33,778 nucleotides of DNA from DATKEG01 sp035544515 (GTDB lineage: Bacteria; Acidobacteriota; Vicinamibacteria; Fen-336): NCBI GenBank assembly GCA_035544515.1, contig DATKEG010000042.1:1-33778 (forward strand), written 5' to 3'. Below are positions 6,506 through 15,747 of this stretch, piece after piece. The translations under genes were made by a program, and so were the position numbers. Within the stretch, counting starts at the first letter, position 1. Each line of letters starts with the position of its first letter. The notes beneath the pieces are model-generated. The model searched no databases. It was given only the letters and a program-made list of their open reading frames with translations, and was not told the DNA's origin.

Positions 6506-7270
6506 TCACCGCCCCTCCAGCCGTGGTGAGAGCGGCCCGAGATCGCCCCACAGGAGCTGCAAGGCCGCGACCAGGGCAATCGCCGCCGTCTCCGCGCGCA
6601 GCACGCGTGGGCCGAGGCTGACGCGGCGAAACCCTGCCGACTGCAGCCGCTCGAGCTCGTGGGGCTCCCAGCCTCCGGCGGGGCCCACGAGCGCAAGCAC
6701 CGCGCCCGGTGGCCGCGTGAGGGTGGACAAGGAGGGCTGTCCCGGCGTCTCGTCGAGGAGCAAGCGCAACGGGCCGCCCGGCGTCTCGACCAGGAGCTGC
6801 GCCAGCGTGCAGGCCGGTGCCACCTCCGGCACCACCGCGCGCCCGCATTGCTCGGCTGCGCCGCTGGCCACCTTGTCCCAGCGGTCCTGGCGCGAGCCCT
6901 TGAGCGCCGGCCGCGCCGCCGCGTCCGTGCGCGCGGTGACCACGGGCCGGAAGGCGGTCACGCCCAGCTCCGTGGCCTTCTGGATGACCAGCTCCATGCG
7001 GTCACCCTTCAGCGGCGAAAGCGCGAGGATCAGCTCGAGGGGCGACTCGGGCCGGGCGGGGACGAGGCCGCTCAGGCGCGCCGAGACCTCGCCCCGCCGC
7101 ACCACGTCGAGGATCGCCTCGAACTCCTGGCCGGCGCCGTCGAAGATGCGCACCGGGTGGCCCGAGCGCAGCCGCAGCACCTCGCGAGCGTGGTGGGCCG
7201 AGTGTTCCGGCAGCGTCACGCGCGCGCCCGGCGCGGCCTCGGGCACGTGGAAGCGCGGGGGGCTGCTCAT
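6506..7270 (-). CDS. rsmE: 16S rRNA (uracil1498-N3)-methyltransferase RsmE
   Basis: The 254-residue SPOUT methyltransferase carries RVTLPEHSAHHAREVLRLR and VRIFDGAGQEF in the N-terminal PUA-like domain. The C-terminal SPOUT knot has LALSPLKGDRMELVIQKATELGV, GAAEQCGRA, LVGPAGGWEPHELE and SLGPRVLRAETAAIAL, all diagnostic for RsmE. It methylates N3 of U1498 in 16S rRNA using S-adenosylmethionine. The ATG at 7270 overlaps the prmA stop as ATGA, so translation is coupled. It is the last gene of the hrcA operon; the prmA-rsmE pair after dnaJ is a common bacterial arrangement. Confidence 0.96.
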   Translation of the reverse strand: MSSPPRFHVPEAAPGARVTLPEHSAHHAREVLRLRSGHPVRIFDGAGQEFEAILDVVRRGEVSARLSGLVPARPESPLELILALSPLKGDRMELVIQKATELGVTAFRPVVTARTDAAARPALKGSRQDRWDKVASGAAEQCGRAVVPEVAPACTLAQLLVETPGGPLRLLLDETPGQPSLSTLTRPPGAVLALVGPAGGWEPHELERLQSAGFRRVSLGPRVLRAETAAIALVAALQLLWGDLGPLSPRLEGR

Positions 7271-8094
7271 GCCGGCCCGCCGCGCACGACCAGAGCCGTC
7301 CACTCGCCGTCGTGGCGCGCCTCGATCCGTCCCGCGGCGGCGTAGGAGCGGGCCAGGGTGGCGGCGTCTTCGCGCAGGAACCCGGAGAGGACGAGCGCCC
7401 CCGCCTGAGCGCGCGCGGCCACGATCTCCTCCCGGCGCTCCCGCAGCAGCGGGGCGGTGAGGTTGGCCAGGACGAGGTCGAACGCCCCGCGCCGGACGGC
7501 GCGAGCGCCATCGGCCCTCATCAGGCGCACGTCCGCGCGGTTGAGCTCGACGTGCCGGCGGGCGCAGCGCAACGCCTCGGGATCCACGTCCGTAGCGGTG
7601 ACGCGACGCGCCCCCCGGAGCGCCGCCGCGACCGCCAGGATGCCGCTGCCCGTGCCCACGTCGAGGACGGACGCGGGTGGGGAGGACGCGCACAGGTCGG
7701 CCAAAGCGTCGAGGCAGAGCCGCGTACTCTCGTGCGTGCCCGTGCCGAAGGCCTGGCCGGGGTCGACGACCAGCACCAGCCCGTCGGCCGCGGGGACGTC
7801 CCAGCAGGGCGCGATCAGGAACCCGCCGGCGTGGAAGGGCCGGAAGCCCTCGCGGTAGCGCGCGACCCAGTCCACGGACGGCAGCTCCGTCCGCGCCAGC
7901 CGGGCGCCGGGCAGGGCCGTGATCGCGCCACGCAGGCGCTCTTCGAGGCCGCCGGCCGGCTCGAAGTACGCGAGCAGGACCAGGTCGCGGGCGCCCGGCG
8001 CGCGCACTTCGATGCCCGCCGTGCCGTGCTCCCACAGCAGCAGCGTCGCGGCGTCCTCGGCCGCGGCCGGCACGGTCAGCTCGAAGGCGATCAC
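7267..8094 (-). CDS. prmA: Ribosomal protein L11 methyltransferase PrmA
   Basis: The 275-residue class I methyltransferase has the PrmA signature DPGQAFGTGTHESTRLCL, SAM motif I DVGTGSGILAVAA, TDVDPEALRCARRHVELN and the motif IV equivalent LVLANLTAPLL. The N-terminal roughly 60 residues (AFELTVPAAAEDAATLLLWE, GIEV) match the L11-binding domain. PrmA trimethylates the lysines and N-terminus of ribosomal protein L11. The GTG at 8094, 29 bases after the dnaJ stop and preceded by GGGACAG, gives the normal start of the fold; the open frame further upstream is an antisense-like shadow within dnaJ. Its stop overlaps the rsmE start. Confidence 0.95.
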   Translation of the reverse strand: MIAFELTVPAAAEDAATLLLWEHGTAGIEVRAPGARDLVLLAYFEPAGGLEERLRGAITALPGARLARTELPSVDWVARYREGFRPFHAGGFLIAPCWDVPAADGLVLVVDPGQAFGTGTHESTRLCLDALADLCASSPPASVLDVGTGSGILAVAAALRGARRVTATDVDPEALRCARRHVELNRADVRLMRADGARAVRRGAFDLVLANLTAPLLRERREEIVAARAQAGALVLSGFLREDAATLARSYAAAGRIEARHDGEWTALVVRGGPA

Positions 8095-8123
8095 CTGTCC
8101 CGGCGGCGGCGTTCCGAGCCCGG

Positions 8124-9239
8124 TCAGCTCAATATGTCCTTCACCTTGTCCACGAACGAGCGGTCCTTCTGCGGCAGCTCGGGCGCGGGCAGCGTCTTGG
8201 CCAGCTCGTCGAGCAGGCGCCGCTGCTCGCCGCTGAGCCGCTTGGGCACGACGACGTGAACGGCCACGTGCAGGTCGCCGCGACCCTTCGCGCCCAGGTA
8301 GGGGATGCCCTGCCCGCGCAGGCGGAAGGTCGTGCCCGTCTGCGTCCCTTCGGGCACGGTGAGCCGGGTCTGCGCGCCCTCCACGGTGGGCACCTCGACG
8401 GTGGCGCCGAGCGCGGCCTGCGTGATGCTGAGGGGGATCTCGCAGAAGAGCGTGGCGCCCTCGCGGCGGAAGAGCGGGTGCTCCTCCGCGCGCACCACCA
8501 CGTAGAGGTCGCCCGCAGGCCCGCCCGCCGTCCCCGGCTCCCCCTCGCCCGCGATGCGGAGCTGGCTGCCGGTGTCGACACCCGCGGGGATCTTGATCTG
8601 CAGCTTCCGCTCCGTCGCGACCTGGCCCTGGCCGCGGCAGTCCTTGCACTGGCTGCTGATGATGCGCCCCGTGCCGCGGCAGCGGCCGCAGGCGCGCGCG
8701 ACGCTGAAGAAGCCCTGCTGGAAAGTGACCTGGCCGGAGCCGCCGCACGTGACGCACGGGGTGGGGCTCGTGCCCGGGGCGGCGCCGCTGGCCTGGCACG
8801 TCGCGCACCGCTCCAGGCGCGGGATCTGGATGTGCGTCTCGGTGCCGAACGCCGCCTCCTCGAACGTGAGGTCGAGGTTGTAGCGCAGGTCCTGTCCGCG
8901 GCGTGGGCCGCCGCGGCGACGCCCGAACAGGTCGCCGAAGCCGAACAGGTCGCCCAGGATGTCGCCGAAGTCGGCGAAGGTGCTGGGATCGAAGCCGAAC
9001 CCGCTCCCCCCGAGGCCGGCGTGGCCGTAGGCGTCGTACCGCTGGCGCTTGTCGGCGTCGCTCAGCACGGCGTAGGCCTCGGCCGCCTGCTTGAACTTCT
9101 CCTCCGCCTCCTTGTTGCCGGGGTTGCGGTCGGGATGGTACTTGAGCGCCATCTTCCGGTAGGCCGACTTGATCTCCTGCTCCGAGGCGGTCCGCGACAC
9201 GGCCAGGACGTCGTAATAGTCGACTTGACTGGTGGCCAT
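8124..9239 (-). CDS. dnaJ: Chaperone protein DnaJ
   Basis: The 371-residue type I Hsp40 has a J-domain with the HPD tripeptide (KYHPDRNPGN). A Gly/Phe-rich linker (GFGFDPSTFADFGDILGDLFGFGDLF) is followed by a four-repeat zinc domain (CATCQASG, CVTCGGSG, CGRCRGTG, CKDCRGQG) and the C-terminal beta domains ending KVKDILS. The first zinc repeat lacks the middle Gly (CxxCxxSG) but keeps all cysteines. DnaJ delivers clients to DnaK and stimulates its ATPase. The ATG at 9239 gives the standard N-terminus. It lies 55 bases downstream of dnaK in the hrcA-grpE-dnaK-dnaJ operon. Confidence 0.97.
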   Translation of the reverse strand: MATSQVDYYDVLAVSRTASEQEIKSAYRKMALKYHPDRNPGNKEAEEKFKQAAEAYAVLSDADKRQRYDAYGHAGLGGSGFGFDPSTFADFGDILGDLFGFGDLFGRRRGGPRRGQDLRYNLDLTFEEAAFGTETHIQIPRLERCATCQASGAAPGTSPTPCVTCGGSGQVTFQQGFFSVARACGRCRGTGRIISSQCKDCRGQGQVATERKLQIKIPAGVDTGSQLRIAGEGEPGTAGGPAGDLYVVVRAEEHPLFRREGATLFCEIPLSITQAALGATVEVPTVEGAQTRLTVPEGTQTGTTFRLRGQGIPYLGAKGRGDLHVAVHVVVPKRLSGEQRRLLDELAKTLPAPELPQKDRSFVDKVKDILS

Positions 9240-9294
9240 CGGGATCAGCTGGGGACGGTGGTGGTGGCGAGCGGCGCCGGGTCAGGGGATTCGT

Positions 9295-11100
9295 TCACGG
9301 ACGGAGCATGGCCTGCCCGATGAGGCTCGCCGCCTTCTCCATCTCGGCCAGCCGCGACTTCAGCTCGTCGAGGTCGGGCTGCTCGCGCGCCCGCTTCGCC
9401 CGCTCCATGGCTTCGAGGATGCGGGCCTGCTCGTCGGCGGTGAGCTTGCCCTCCAGGGCCTGGATGGAGCGCATGGTGTTGGTGACGAGCCCGTCGAGCT
9501 GGCGCGTGACCGACTCCTGCTCGCGGCGCGCGCGTTCGGACTGGTCGCGGCCGCGCGTCTCCGTGACCAGCTTGCCCAGCTCGGCCTGGCTCAGGCCGCC
9601 CGAGGGATGGATGACCATGGAGTGGCTGCGGCCGGTGGCCTGGTCGAGGGCGGAGACGGCCATGATGCCGTTGACGTCGATCTCGAAGGAGACCTCGATC
9701 TGGGGTACGCCCTTGGGCGCGGACGGGATGTTGGTCAGCTCGAACTTGGCCAGGCTCTTGTTGTACGCGGCCATGTCGCTCTCGCCCTGCAGGATGTGGA
9801 CCTCGACCTTCGTCTGGTTGTCGGCCACGGTGGTGAAGACCCGGCTCTTGCGCGTGGGGATGGTGCTGTTGCGCTCGATGAGGGGGGTGAAGGTGCCGTC
9901 CTTGGTCTCCAGGCCCAGGGTGTGCGGGGTGACGTCGAGGAGCACCATCTCCTTGACCTCGCCCGCGATGATGCCGGTCTGGATGGCGGCGCCCATGGCG
10001 ATCCCCTCGTCGGGGTTCACGGTGCGGTTGGGCTCCTTGCCGAACACGCGGCGCACGACCTCAGTGACCTTGGGCGCCCGCGTCTGCCCGCCCACGAGCA
10101 GCACGTCGTCGACCTGCTCGGGCTTGAGGCCCGCGTCCACCAGGCAGCGCCGGCAGGGCTCGATGGTGCGCTCGAGCAGGTCGTCGGTGAGCGACTCGTA
10201 CTTCTGGCGGGTGAGCACGGTGTTGAGGTGCTTGGGGCCGGACGCGTCCGCGGAGATGAAGGGCAGCACGATCTCCGCCTGCTGCGAGTTGGAGAGCTCG
10301 CACTTGGCCTTCTCCGCGGCCTCCTTCAGCCGCTGCAGGGCCATGCGGTCCTGGCGCAGGTCGATGCTGGTCTCGGCCAGGAACTCGCCGATGAGCCAGT
10401 CGATGACCCGCTGGTCGAAGTCCTCGCCGCCCAGGAACGTGTCGCCGCCGGTGGCGCGGACCTGGAAGAGCCCGTCCGCCATCTCCAGGATCGAGATGTC
10501 GAAGGTGCCGCCGCCCAGGTCGTAGACCGCCACGAACTGCCCGCGCGCGTTCTTGCCCAGGCCGTAGGCCAGGGCGGCCGCCGTCGGCTCGTTGATGATG
10601 CGCGAGATCTTGAGGCCGGCGATGAGGCCGGCGTCCTTGGTGGCCTGGCGCTGCGGGTCGTTGAAGTAGGCGGGCACGGTGATGATCGCTTCGTCCACGC
10701 CCTCGCCAAGGTAGTCCTCCGCCGCGGCCTTGAGCTTCTGCAGCACGAAGGCCGCGATCTCGGGCGGCGAATACACGCGGTCGTCGACCTGGATGTGCAC
10801 GTCGCCGTTGGGCGCCTCCGCTAGCTGGTAGGGGAGGAACCGCCGGGACTGCTCGGACTCCTTGGAGGTGAACTTGCGCCCGATCAGGCGCTTCACGGCG
10901 TACACCGTGTTCTTGGGGTTGGTGAGGGCCTGGCGCTTGGCGATCTGGCCGACCAGACGCTCGCCCTTGGCCGTGAAGCCGACGATGGACGGGGTGGTGC
11001 GGGCGCCTTCCTGGTTGGGGATCACCTGCGGGGCGCCGCCTTCCATGACGGCCACGCAGGAGTTCGTGGTGCCGAGGTCGATGCCGATGACCTTACCCAA
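9295..11100 (-). CDS. dnaK: Chaperone protein DnaK (Hsp70), short C-terminus
   Basis: The 601-residue Hsp70 starts GKVIGIDLGTTNSCVAVMEGG. It carries the phosphate motifs YDLGGGTFDISILE and LVGGQTRAPKV, and the interdomain and substrate region VLLDVTPHTLGLET. The TTG at 11100 was chosen because it yields the canonical N-terminus and is preceded by GGGAGGTGAGG at a workable distance; the GTG at 11112 lies within that Shine-Dalgarno. E. coli DnaK has 638 residues. Here the lid ends after AEMEKAASLIGQAMLRP, without the disordered tail and its EEVKDKK-type ending. It forms the folding machine with the flanking grpE and dnaJ. Confidence 0.97.
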   Translation of the reverse strand: MGKVIGIDLGTTNSCVAVMEGGAPQVIPNQEGARTTPSIVGFTAKGERLVGQIAKRQALTNPKNTVYAVKRLIGRKFTSKESEQSRRFLPYQLAEAPNGDVHIQVDDRVYSPPEIAAFVLQKLKAAAEDYLGEGVDEAIITVPAYFNDPQRQATKDAGLIAGLKISRIINEPTAAALAYGLGKNARGQFVAVYDLGGGTFDISILEMADGLFQVRATGGDTFLGGEDFDQRVIDWLIGEFLAETSIDLRQDRMALQRLKEAAEKAKCELSNSQQAEIVLPFISADASGPKHLNTVLTRQKYESLTDDLLERTIEPCRRCLVDAGLKPEQVDDVLLVGGQTRAPKVTEVVRRVFGKEPNRTVNPDEGIAMGAAIQTGIIAGEVKEMVLLDVTPHTLGLETKDGTFTPLIERNSTIPTRKSRVFTTVADNQTKVEVHILQGESDMAAYNKSLAKFELTNIPSAPKGVPQIEVSFEIDVNGIMAVSALDQATGRSHSMVIHPSGGLSQAELGKLVTETRGRDQSERARREQESVTRQLDGLVTNTMRSIQALEGKLTADEQARILEAMERAKRAREQPDLDELKSRLAEMEKAASLIGQAMLRP

Positions 11101-11151
11101 GTCCGACCTCACCTCCCAAACTCATGTTGCGCTCCCCGCGTGAGGGCCGCG

Positions 11152-11745
11152 TCAGTGTACCTTGTCCGTCGGCGTTTCGCTTGCGACGCCCTTCGCCACC
11201 TTCACCAGCGCCGGCCTCAACAGCCGGTCCTTGAACGAGTACCCCTTGCGCAGCACCGCGACCACGTCGCCCTCGCTGAACCCGGCCGCTTCCTCGTGGG
11301 CGAGGGCCTCGTGGCGTGTCGGGTCGAACGTCTGGCCGGTCGGGTCCTCCACCACGAGTCCCTGGGCCTGCAGGGCGGCCAGGAGGTCGCGGTAGGTCAG
11401 CTCCACCCCTGCGCGCAGCGCGCCGGCGTCGCCCTCGGCCTGGAGGGCGCGCTCCAGGTTGTCGAGCGTGGGCATCAGGGCCTTGAGCACGGCGGCCGCG
11501 GCCTCGGCGCCGGCCTGCGCGCGGTCGCGCTCGACGCGCTTGCGGTAGTTGTCGAACTCGGCCGCCTTGCGCAGCAGGCGGTCCTTGAGAAGGTCGCGCT
11601 CGGCGTGGACGGGGTCCACATCGCCCGTAGACGCGGACGGCTCGACCGGCGTCAGTCCCGAGGCCTCCTCCTCGGGCGGCTCGTCGACCACGGGCGCTCC
11701 GGGCCGCTCCGGCGCGTCGTCCTCTCCGCCGCCGCCCCGCTTCAT
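11152..11745 (-). CDS. grpE: Nucleotide exchange factor GrpE
   Basis: The 197-residue protein has an acidic, Pro-rich N-terminus, the long helix LLKDRLLRKAAEFDNYRKRVERDR, the hinge LMPTLDNLERAL and the beta-domain signature FDPTRHEAL, EGDVVAVLRKGYSFKDRLLRPALVKVAKG. GrpE releases ADP from DnaK and acts as a thermosensor. The ATG at 11745 overlaps the hrcA stop as ATGA. The open frame extends further upstream, but that part lies inside hrcA and shows no family sequence. dnaK follows after about 50 bases. Confidence 0.96.
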   Translation of the reverse strand: MKRGGGGEDDAPERPGAPVVDEPPEEEASGLTPVEPSASTGDVDPVHAERDLLKDRLLRKAAEFDNYRKRVERDRAQAGAEAAAAVLKALMPTLDNLERALQAEGDAGALRAGVELTYRDLLAALQAQGLVVEDPTGQTFDPTRHEALAHEEAAGFSEGDVVAVLRKGYSFKDRLLRPALVKVAKGVASETPTDKVH

Positions 11746-12794
11746 CCCCGCAGCTCCTCCAGCGTGCGCGACACGGCCTTGGCGATGTGATCGACCAGGG
11801 CCACCACGCGCCCGTACTCCATGCGGGTGGCGCCCATGACGCCCACGCCGCATCCGGTCTCGCCGTCCACGGAATACATGGCGGTGACCATGGCCAGGTC
11901 CTGCATCTCGGGGTCAGGGATCTCGTGGCCGATGATGATGCGCAGGCCGTCGCCGGAGAGGCAGGCGTTGAGGATCCGGACGAGGCGGCTCTTCTCCTCG
12001 AACGTCTTGAACAGCGTGCGCAGCCGAGCCACGTTGGCCTCGAACTCCGGCTGGTCGAGGATGTTCGACGTGCCCCCGAGGTACACCTCGGCCGGACCCG
12101 CGTCCACCGCGAAGGCGCGCTGACCGACGGAGACGACCTGCTGGAGCAGCGTGTCGTAGAGCGACTTCTCCTGCGACATCAGGTCGAGGAGCTGGGCGTG
12201 GATGGCCGAGAGCGTCAAGCCCGCGAAGTGCGCGTTGAGGTAGTTGGCGCAGGCCTGCAGCCCGTCCTGGTCGATCGGCTCCTCCACCTCGATCACCTTG
12301 CTCGTGACCAGCCCGCCGCGCGAGACCATCACCACGAGGATCCGCGGATGGGGCAGGCGCACGAGGTCGAGCCGCCGGAAGGTGGCGCGGCCGATGTCCG
12401 GTCCGAGCACGAAGCCCACGTTGTGGGTCAGCCGGGAGAGGACCTGCGACGCGTTCTCCATCACCTGGACCGGCGAGCCGTCGCGCGGGCGCAGCTCGGA
12501 GTCGATCGCGGCCGCTTCGCGCGCGGGCAGCGGCCGCCGCTGGCCCATGAGGCTGTCCACGTAGAAGCGGTAGGCCTCGTCCGTGGGGAGCCGACCGGCG
12601 CTGGTGTGCGGCTGGTCGAGATAACCCGTCTTCTCCAGCTCGGCCATCACGTTGCGCAGGGTGGCCGAGGAGAGGGGCCGGGCGAGGGCGCGCGCGAGCG
12701 TCTCGGAGCCGACCGGCTCGCCGGTGGCGATGTGCAGCTGTACGAGCAGCTTGAGGATGTCGCGGCTGCGGTCGTCGAGGGCGGTGGCGGCCAT
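11742..12794 (-). CDS. hrcA: Heat-inducible transcription repressor HrcA
   Basis: The 350-residue repressor begins with a winged helix: DRSRDILKLLVQLHIATGEPVGSETLARAL, SSATLRNVMAELEKTGYL and HTSAGRLPTDEAYRFYVD, the most conserved HrcA stretch. A GAF-like domain and a C-terminal segment (IIIGHEIPDPEMQDLAMVTAMY, GVMGATRMEYGRVVALVDHIA) complete it. HrcA represses groE and dnaK operons through the CIRCE operator with GroEL as co-factor. I see no CIRCE-like repeat upstream of hrcA, grpE or dnaK. The ATG at 12794 is used; a TTG at 12821, seven bases after a possible -10 box, would add nine residues. grpE overlaps by ATGA. Confidence 0.95.
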   Translation of the reverse strand: MAATALDDRSRDILKLLVQLHIATGEPVGSETLARALARPLSSATLRNVMAELEKTGYLDQPHTSAGRLPTDEAYRFYVDSLMGQRRPLPAREAAAIDSELRPRDGSPVQVMENASQVLSRLTHNVGFVLGPDIGRATFRRLDLVRLPHPRILVVMVSRGGLVTSKVIEVEEPIDQDGLQACANYLNAHFAGLTLSAIHAQLLDLMSQEKSLYDTLLQQVVSVGQRAFAVDAGPAEVYLGGTSNILDQPEFEANVARLRTLFKTFEEKSRLVRILNACLSGDGLRIIIGHEIPDPEMQDLAMVTAMYSVDGETGCGVGVMGATRMEYGRVVALVDHIAKAVSRTLEELRG

Positions 12795-12828
12795 GGCGAA
12801 CCCCGGGCGCAGGGCGCCCAACAGGTAG

Positions 12829-12857
12829 AAGTTACCTCAGGGACGCTCCAAGGGCAA
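12829..12857 (-). promoter_or_regulatory. Possible promoter of the hrcA operon
   Basis: On the minus strand, TTGCCC (12857-12852) and TAACTT (12834-12829) are spaced by 17 bases in the gap between ald and hrcA. Both boxes match the consensus only moderately (about 4/6 and 3/6). The -10 box ends seven bases before the in-frame TTG at 12821. No CIRCE inverted repeat is present in this gap. Confidence 0.35.
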
Positions 12858-12893
12858 CTGACGAGCCTTCCAACCCCTTCATGCCCAAGGTGT

Positions 12894-14015
<1,122 letters not shown>

Positions 14016-14050
14016 GGGGCTAACGCATCAGACGGATGGCTTGCGTCATC

Positions 14051-14113
14051 GCAGGGGGGAACGCGAGGGCCGCCGCCCAATCCGTCCGCGATGGCCCTCG
14101 CGCTCCCCCCTGC
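14051..14113. repeat. Long inverted repeat (21-bp arms, one mismatch)
   Basis: The arms 14051-14071 and 14093-14113 are complementary at 20 of 21 positions, with a 21-base loop; each arm combines GCAGGGGGGA with CGCGAGGGCC. The repeat lies between the aldehyde dehydrogenase stop and the ald start, both on the minus strand. No T-run follows on either strand, so it is not a classical intrinsic terminator. It could end or protect the upstream message or block read-through into ald. Confidence 0.8.
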
Positions 14114-14120
14114 ACCCCCC

Positions 14121-14159
14121 GGGAGCGCGCCGCCGCGCTGCGCGCGTCGCCGCGCTCCC
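14121..14159. repeat. Second inverted repeat next to the ALDH stop
   Basis: GGGAGCGCG at 14121-14129 pairs perfectly with CGCGCTCCC at 14151-14159, again across a 21-base GC-rich loop. Its right arm touches the aldehyde dehydrogenase stop codon. With the neighbouring 21-bp repeat it forms two stacked hairpins in the transcript. Confidence 0.65.
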
Positions 14160-15697
14160 TACTCAGTGTCGATCTGGGCGCGCTGCAGCTGGCCACTGTA
14201 GTCAATATAGATGCTTTTCCACTCGCTGAAGACCTCCAGCGCCTGGACGCAGGCTTCCCGGTGGCCGTTGCCCGTGTTCTTGGTCCCGCCGAAGGGCAGG
14301 TGCGTCTCGGCGCCGATGGTGGGCGCGTTCACGTAGAAGATCCCCGTGTACATGTCGCGCATGGCGCGGAAGGCGTGGTTGATGTCCTGGGTGTAGATGG
14401 AGGCGGAGAGCCCGTACTCCACGCCGTTGCCCACCTCGATGGCCTCGTCCAGCGAGCGGATGGGGACGACCGACACCACCGGGCCGAAGATCTCCTCCCG
14501 GGCGATCCGCATCCCGGGGTCGCAGTCGCCGAAAATCGTAGGCTCGTGGAAGTATCCGCGCGCGAGAGGCCCCTGGTCGAGCCTCCGGCCGCCGGCCACG
14601 AGGGTGGCCCCCTCGTCGCGCCCGATCCGCACGTACTTCTCGACGGTCTGGAGCTGGCTCTCGTTGACGCAGGGCCCCATGTCCACCGCGGGGTCCACGT
14701 AGCCGTTGCCGACCTCGAGGGCGCGCGCGCGCGCGGCGAACCGCGTCATGAACTCCGGGTAGACCTTCTCGTGCACGGCCACGCGGCTGGCCGCCGTGCA
14801 GCGCTGGCCGGTGGTGCCGAACCCGCCCCACACCGCGCCCTCCACCGCGAGGTCGAGGTTGGCGTCGTCCATCACCATGATGATGTTCTTGCCGCCCATC
14901 TCCAGATGGCAGTGCTTGAAGGCGGGGGCACAGGCCAGGGAGACCTTGCGTCCGACGTCGGTGGAGCCGGTGAACGAGACGATGCCCACGTCCGGGTGGC
15001 CCATGAGCGGCGCGCCCACCGCGGCGCCGCCGCCCGTGACCAGGTTGAAGACGCCGGGGGGCAGCCCCGCCTCTTCGAGCACCAGGGCGAGGTTGGCCAC
15101 GGACAGCGGCGTGTCCGTGGCGGGTTTGATGACCACCGTGTTGCCCAGGACGAGCGCGGGCATGGCCTTCCAGGAAGGGATGGCCATGGGAAAGTTCCAG
15201 GGCGTGATCAGTCCCGCCACCCCCACGGGCATGCGCACCGACATCTGGAACTTGTTCGGCATCTCGGACGGCGTCGTCTGGCCGAACTGACGGCGGCCCT
15301 CGCCCGCCATGTAGTACGTCATGTCGATCGCGTCCTGGACGTCGCCGCGCGTCTCGGCCAGGACCTTGCCCATCTCCCGCGTCATGTCCCGCGCCAGCTC
15401 CTCCTTGCGGCGGACGAGGATCTCGGCCGCGCGGAAGAGGATCTCGCCGCGCCTGGGCGCGGGCAGGGCGCGCCACAGCGGGAACGCCTCGCGGGCGGCC
15501 GCCACCGCCGCCTCGACGTCCTCGGGCGCGGAGTCGGCGAACCGCCCGATCAGGTCGTCGCGGTCGGCCGGGTTCCGGTTCTCGAAGGTGCGGCCGGAGG
15601 ACGCGGCCACCCAGCGGCCGCCGATGTAATTGCCCCACGCGCGCACGGACGCGGAGGGGCCGCCGGGGGACGGCGTGCCCGCGATGGTCTCAGCCAC
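14159..15697 (-). CDS. NAD(P)+-dependent aldehyde dehydrogenase
   Basis: The 512-residue ALDH-superfamily enzyme has NYIGGRWVAASSGRTFENRNPAD, the cofactor segment TPWNFPMAIPSWK, SFTGSTDVGRKV, the general base in LEMGGKN, the nucleophile Cys in GTTGQRCTAASR, EEIFGPVVSV and the C-terminal LPFGGTKNTGNGHREA. All catalytic residues are present. The natural aldehyde cannot be named with confidence; the C-terminal region resembles semialdehyde dehydrogenases of the aminoadipate/antiquitin-like groups. The GTG at 15697 has GGAAAGGA about six bases upstream. An ATG at 15739 would add a Pro/Gly-rich stretch with no family similarity. It follows bactofilin on the same strand and may be co-transcribed with it. 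Confidence 0.92.
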   Translation of the reverse strand: MAETIAGTPSPGGPSASVRAWGNYIGGRWVAASSGRTFENRNPADRDDLIGRFADSAPEDVEAAVAAAREAFPLWRALPAPRRGEILFRAAEILVRRKEELARDMTREMGKVLAETRGDVQDAIDMTYYMAGEGRRQFGQTTPSEMPNKFQMSVRMPVGVAGLITPWNFPMAIPSWKAMPALVLGNTVVIKPATDTPLSVANLALVLEEAGLPPGVFNLVTGGGAAVGAPLMGHPDVGIVSFTGSTDVGRKVSLACAPAFKHCHLEMGGKNIIMVMDDANLDLAVEGAVWGGFGTTGQRCTAASRVAVHEKVYPEFMTRFAARARALEVGNGYVDPAVDMGPCVNESQLQTVEKYVRIGRDEGATLVAGGRRLDQGPLARGYFHEPTIFGDCDPGMRIAREEIFGPVVSVVPIRSLDEAIEVGNGVEYGLSASIYTQDINHAFRAMRDMYTGIFYVNAPTIGAETHLPFGGTKNTGNGHREACVQALEVFSEWKSIYIDYSGQLQRAQIDTE

Positions 15698-15747
15698 TGG
15701 TGGGTCCTTTCCGGCGCCGCCCGGCGGCGGCGGCGTCATGGAGCGCG

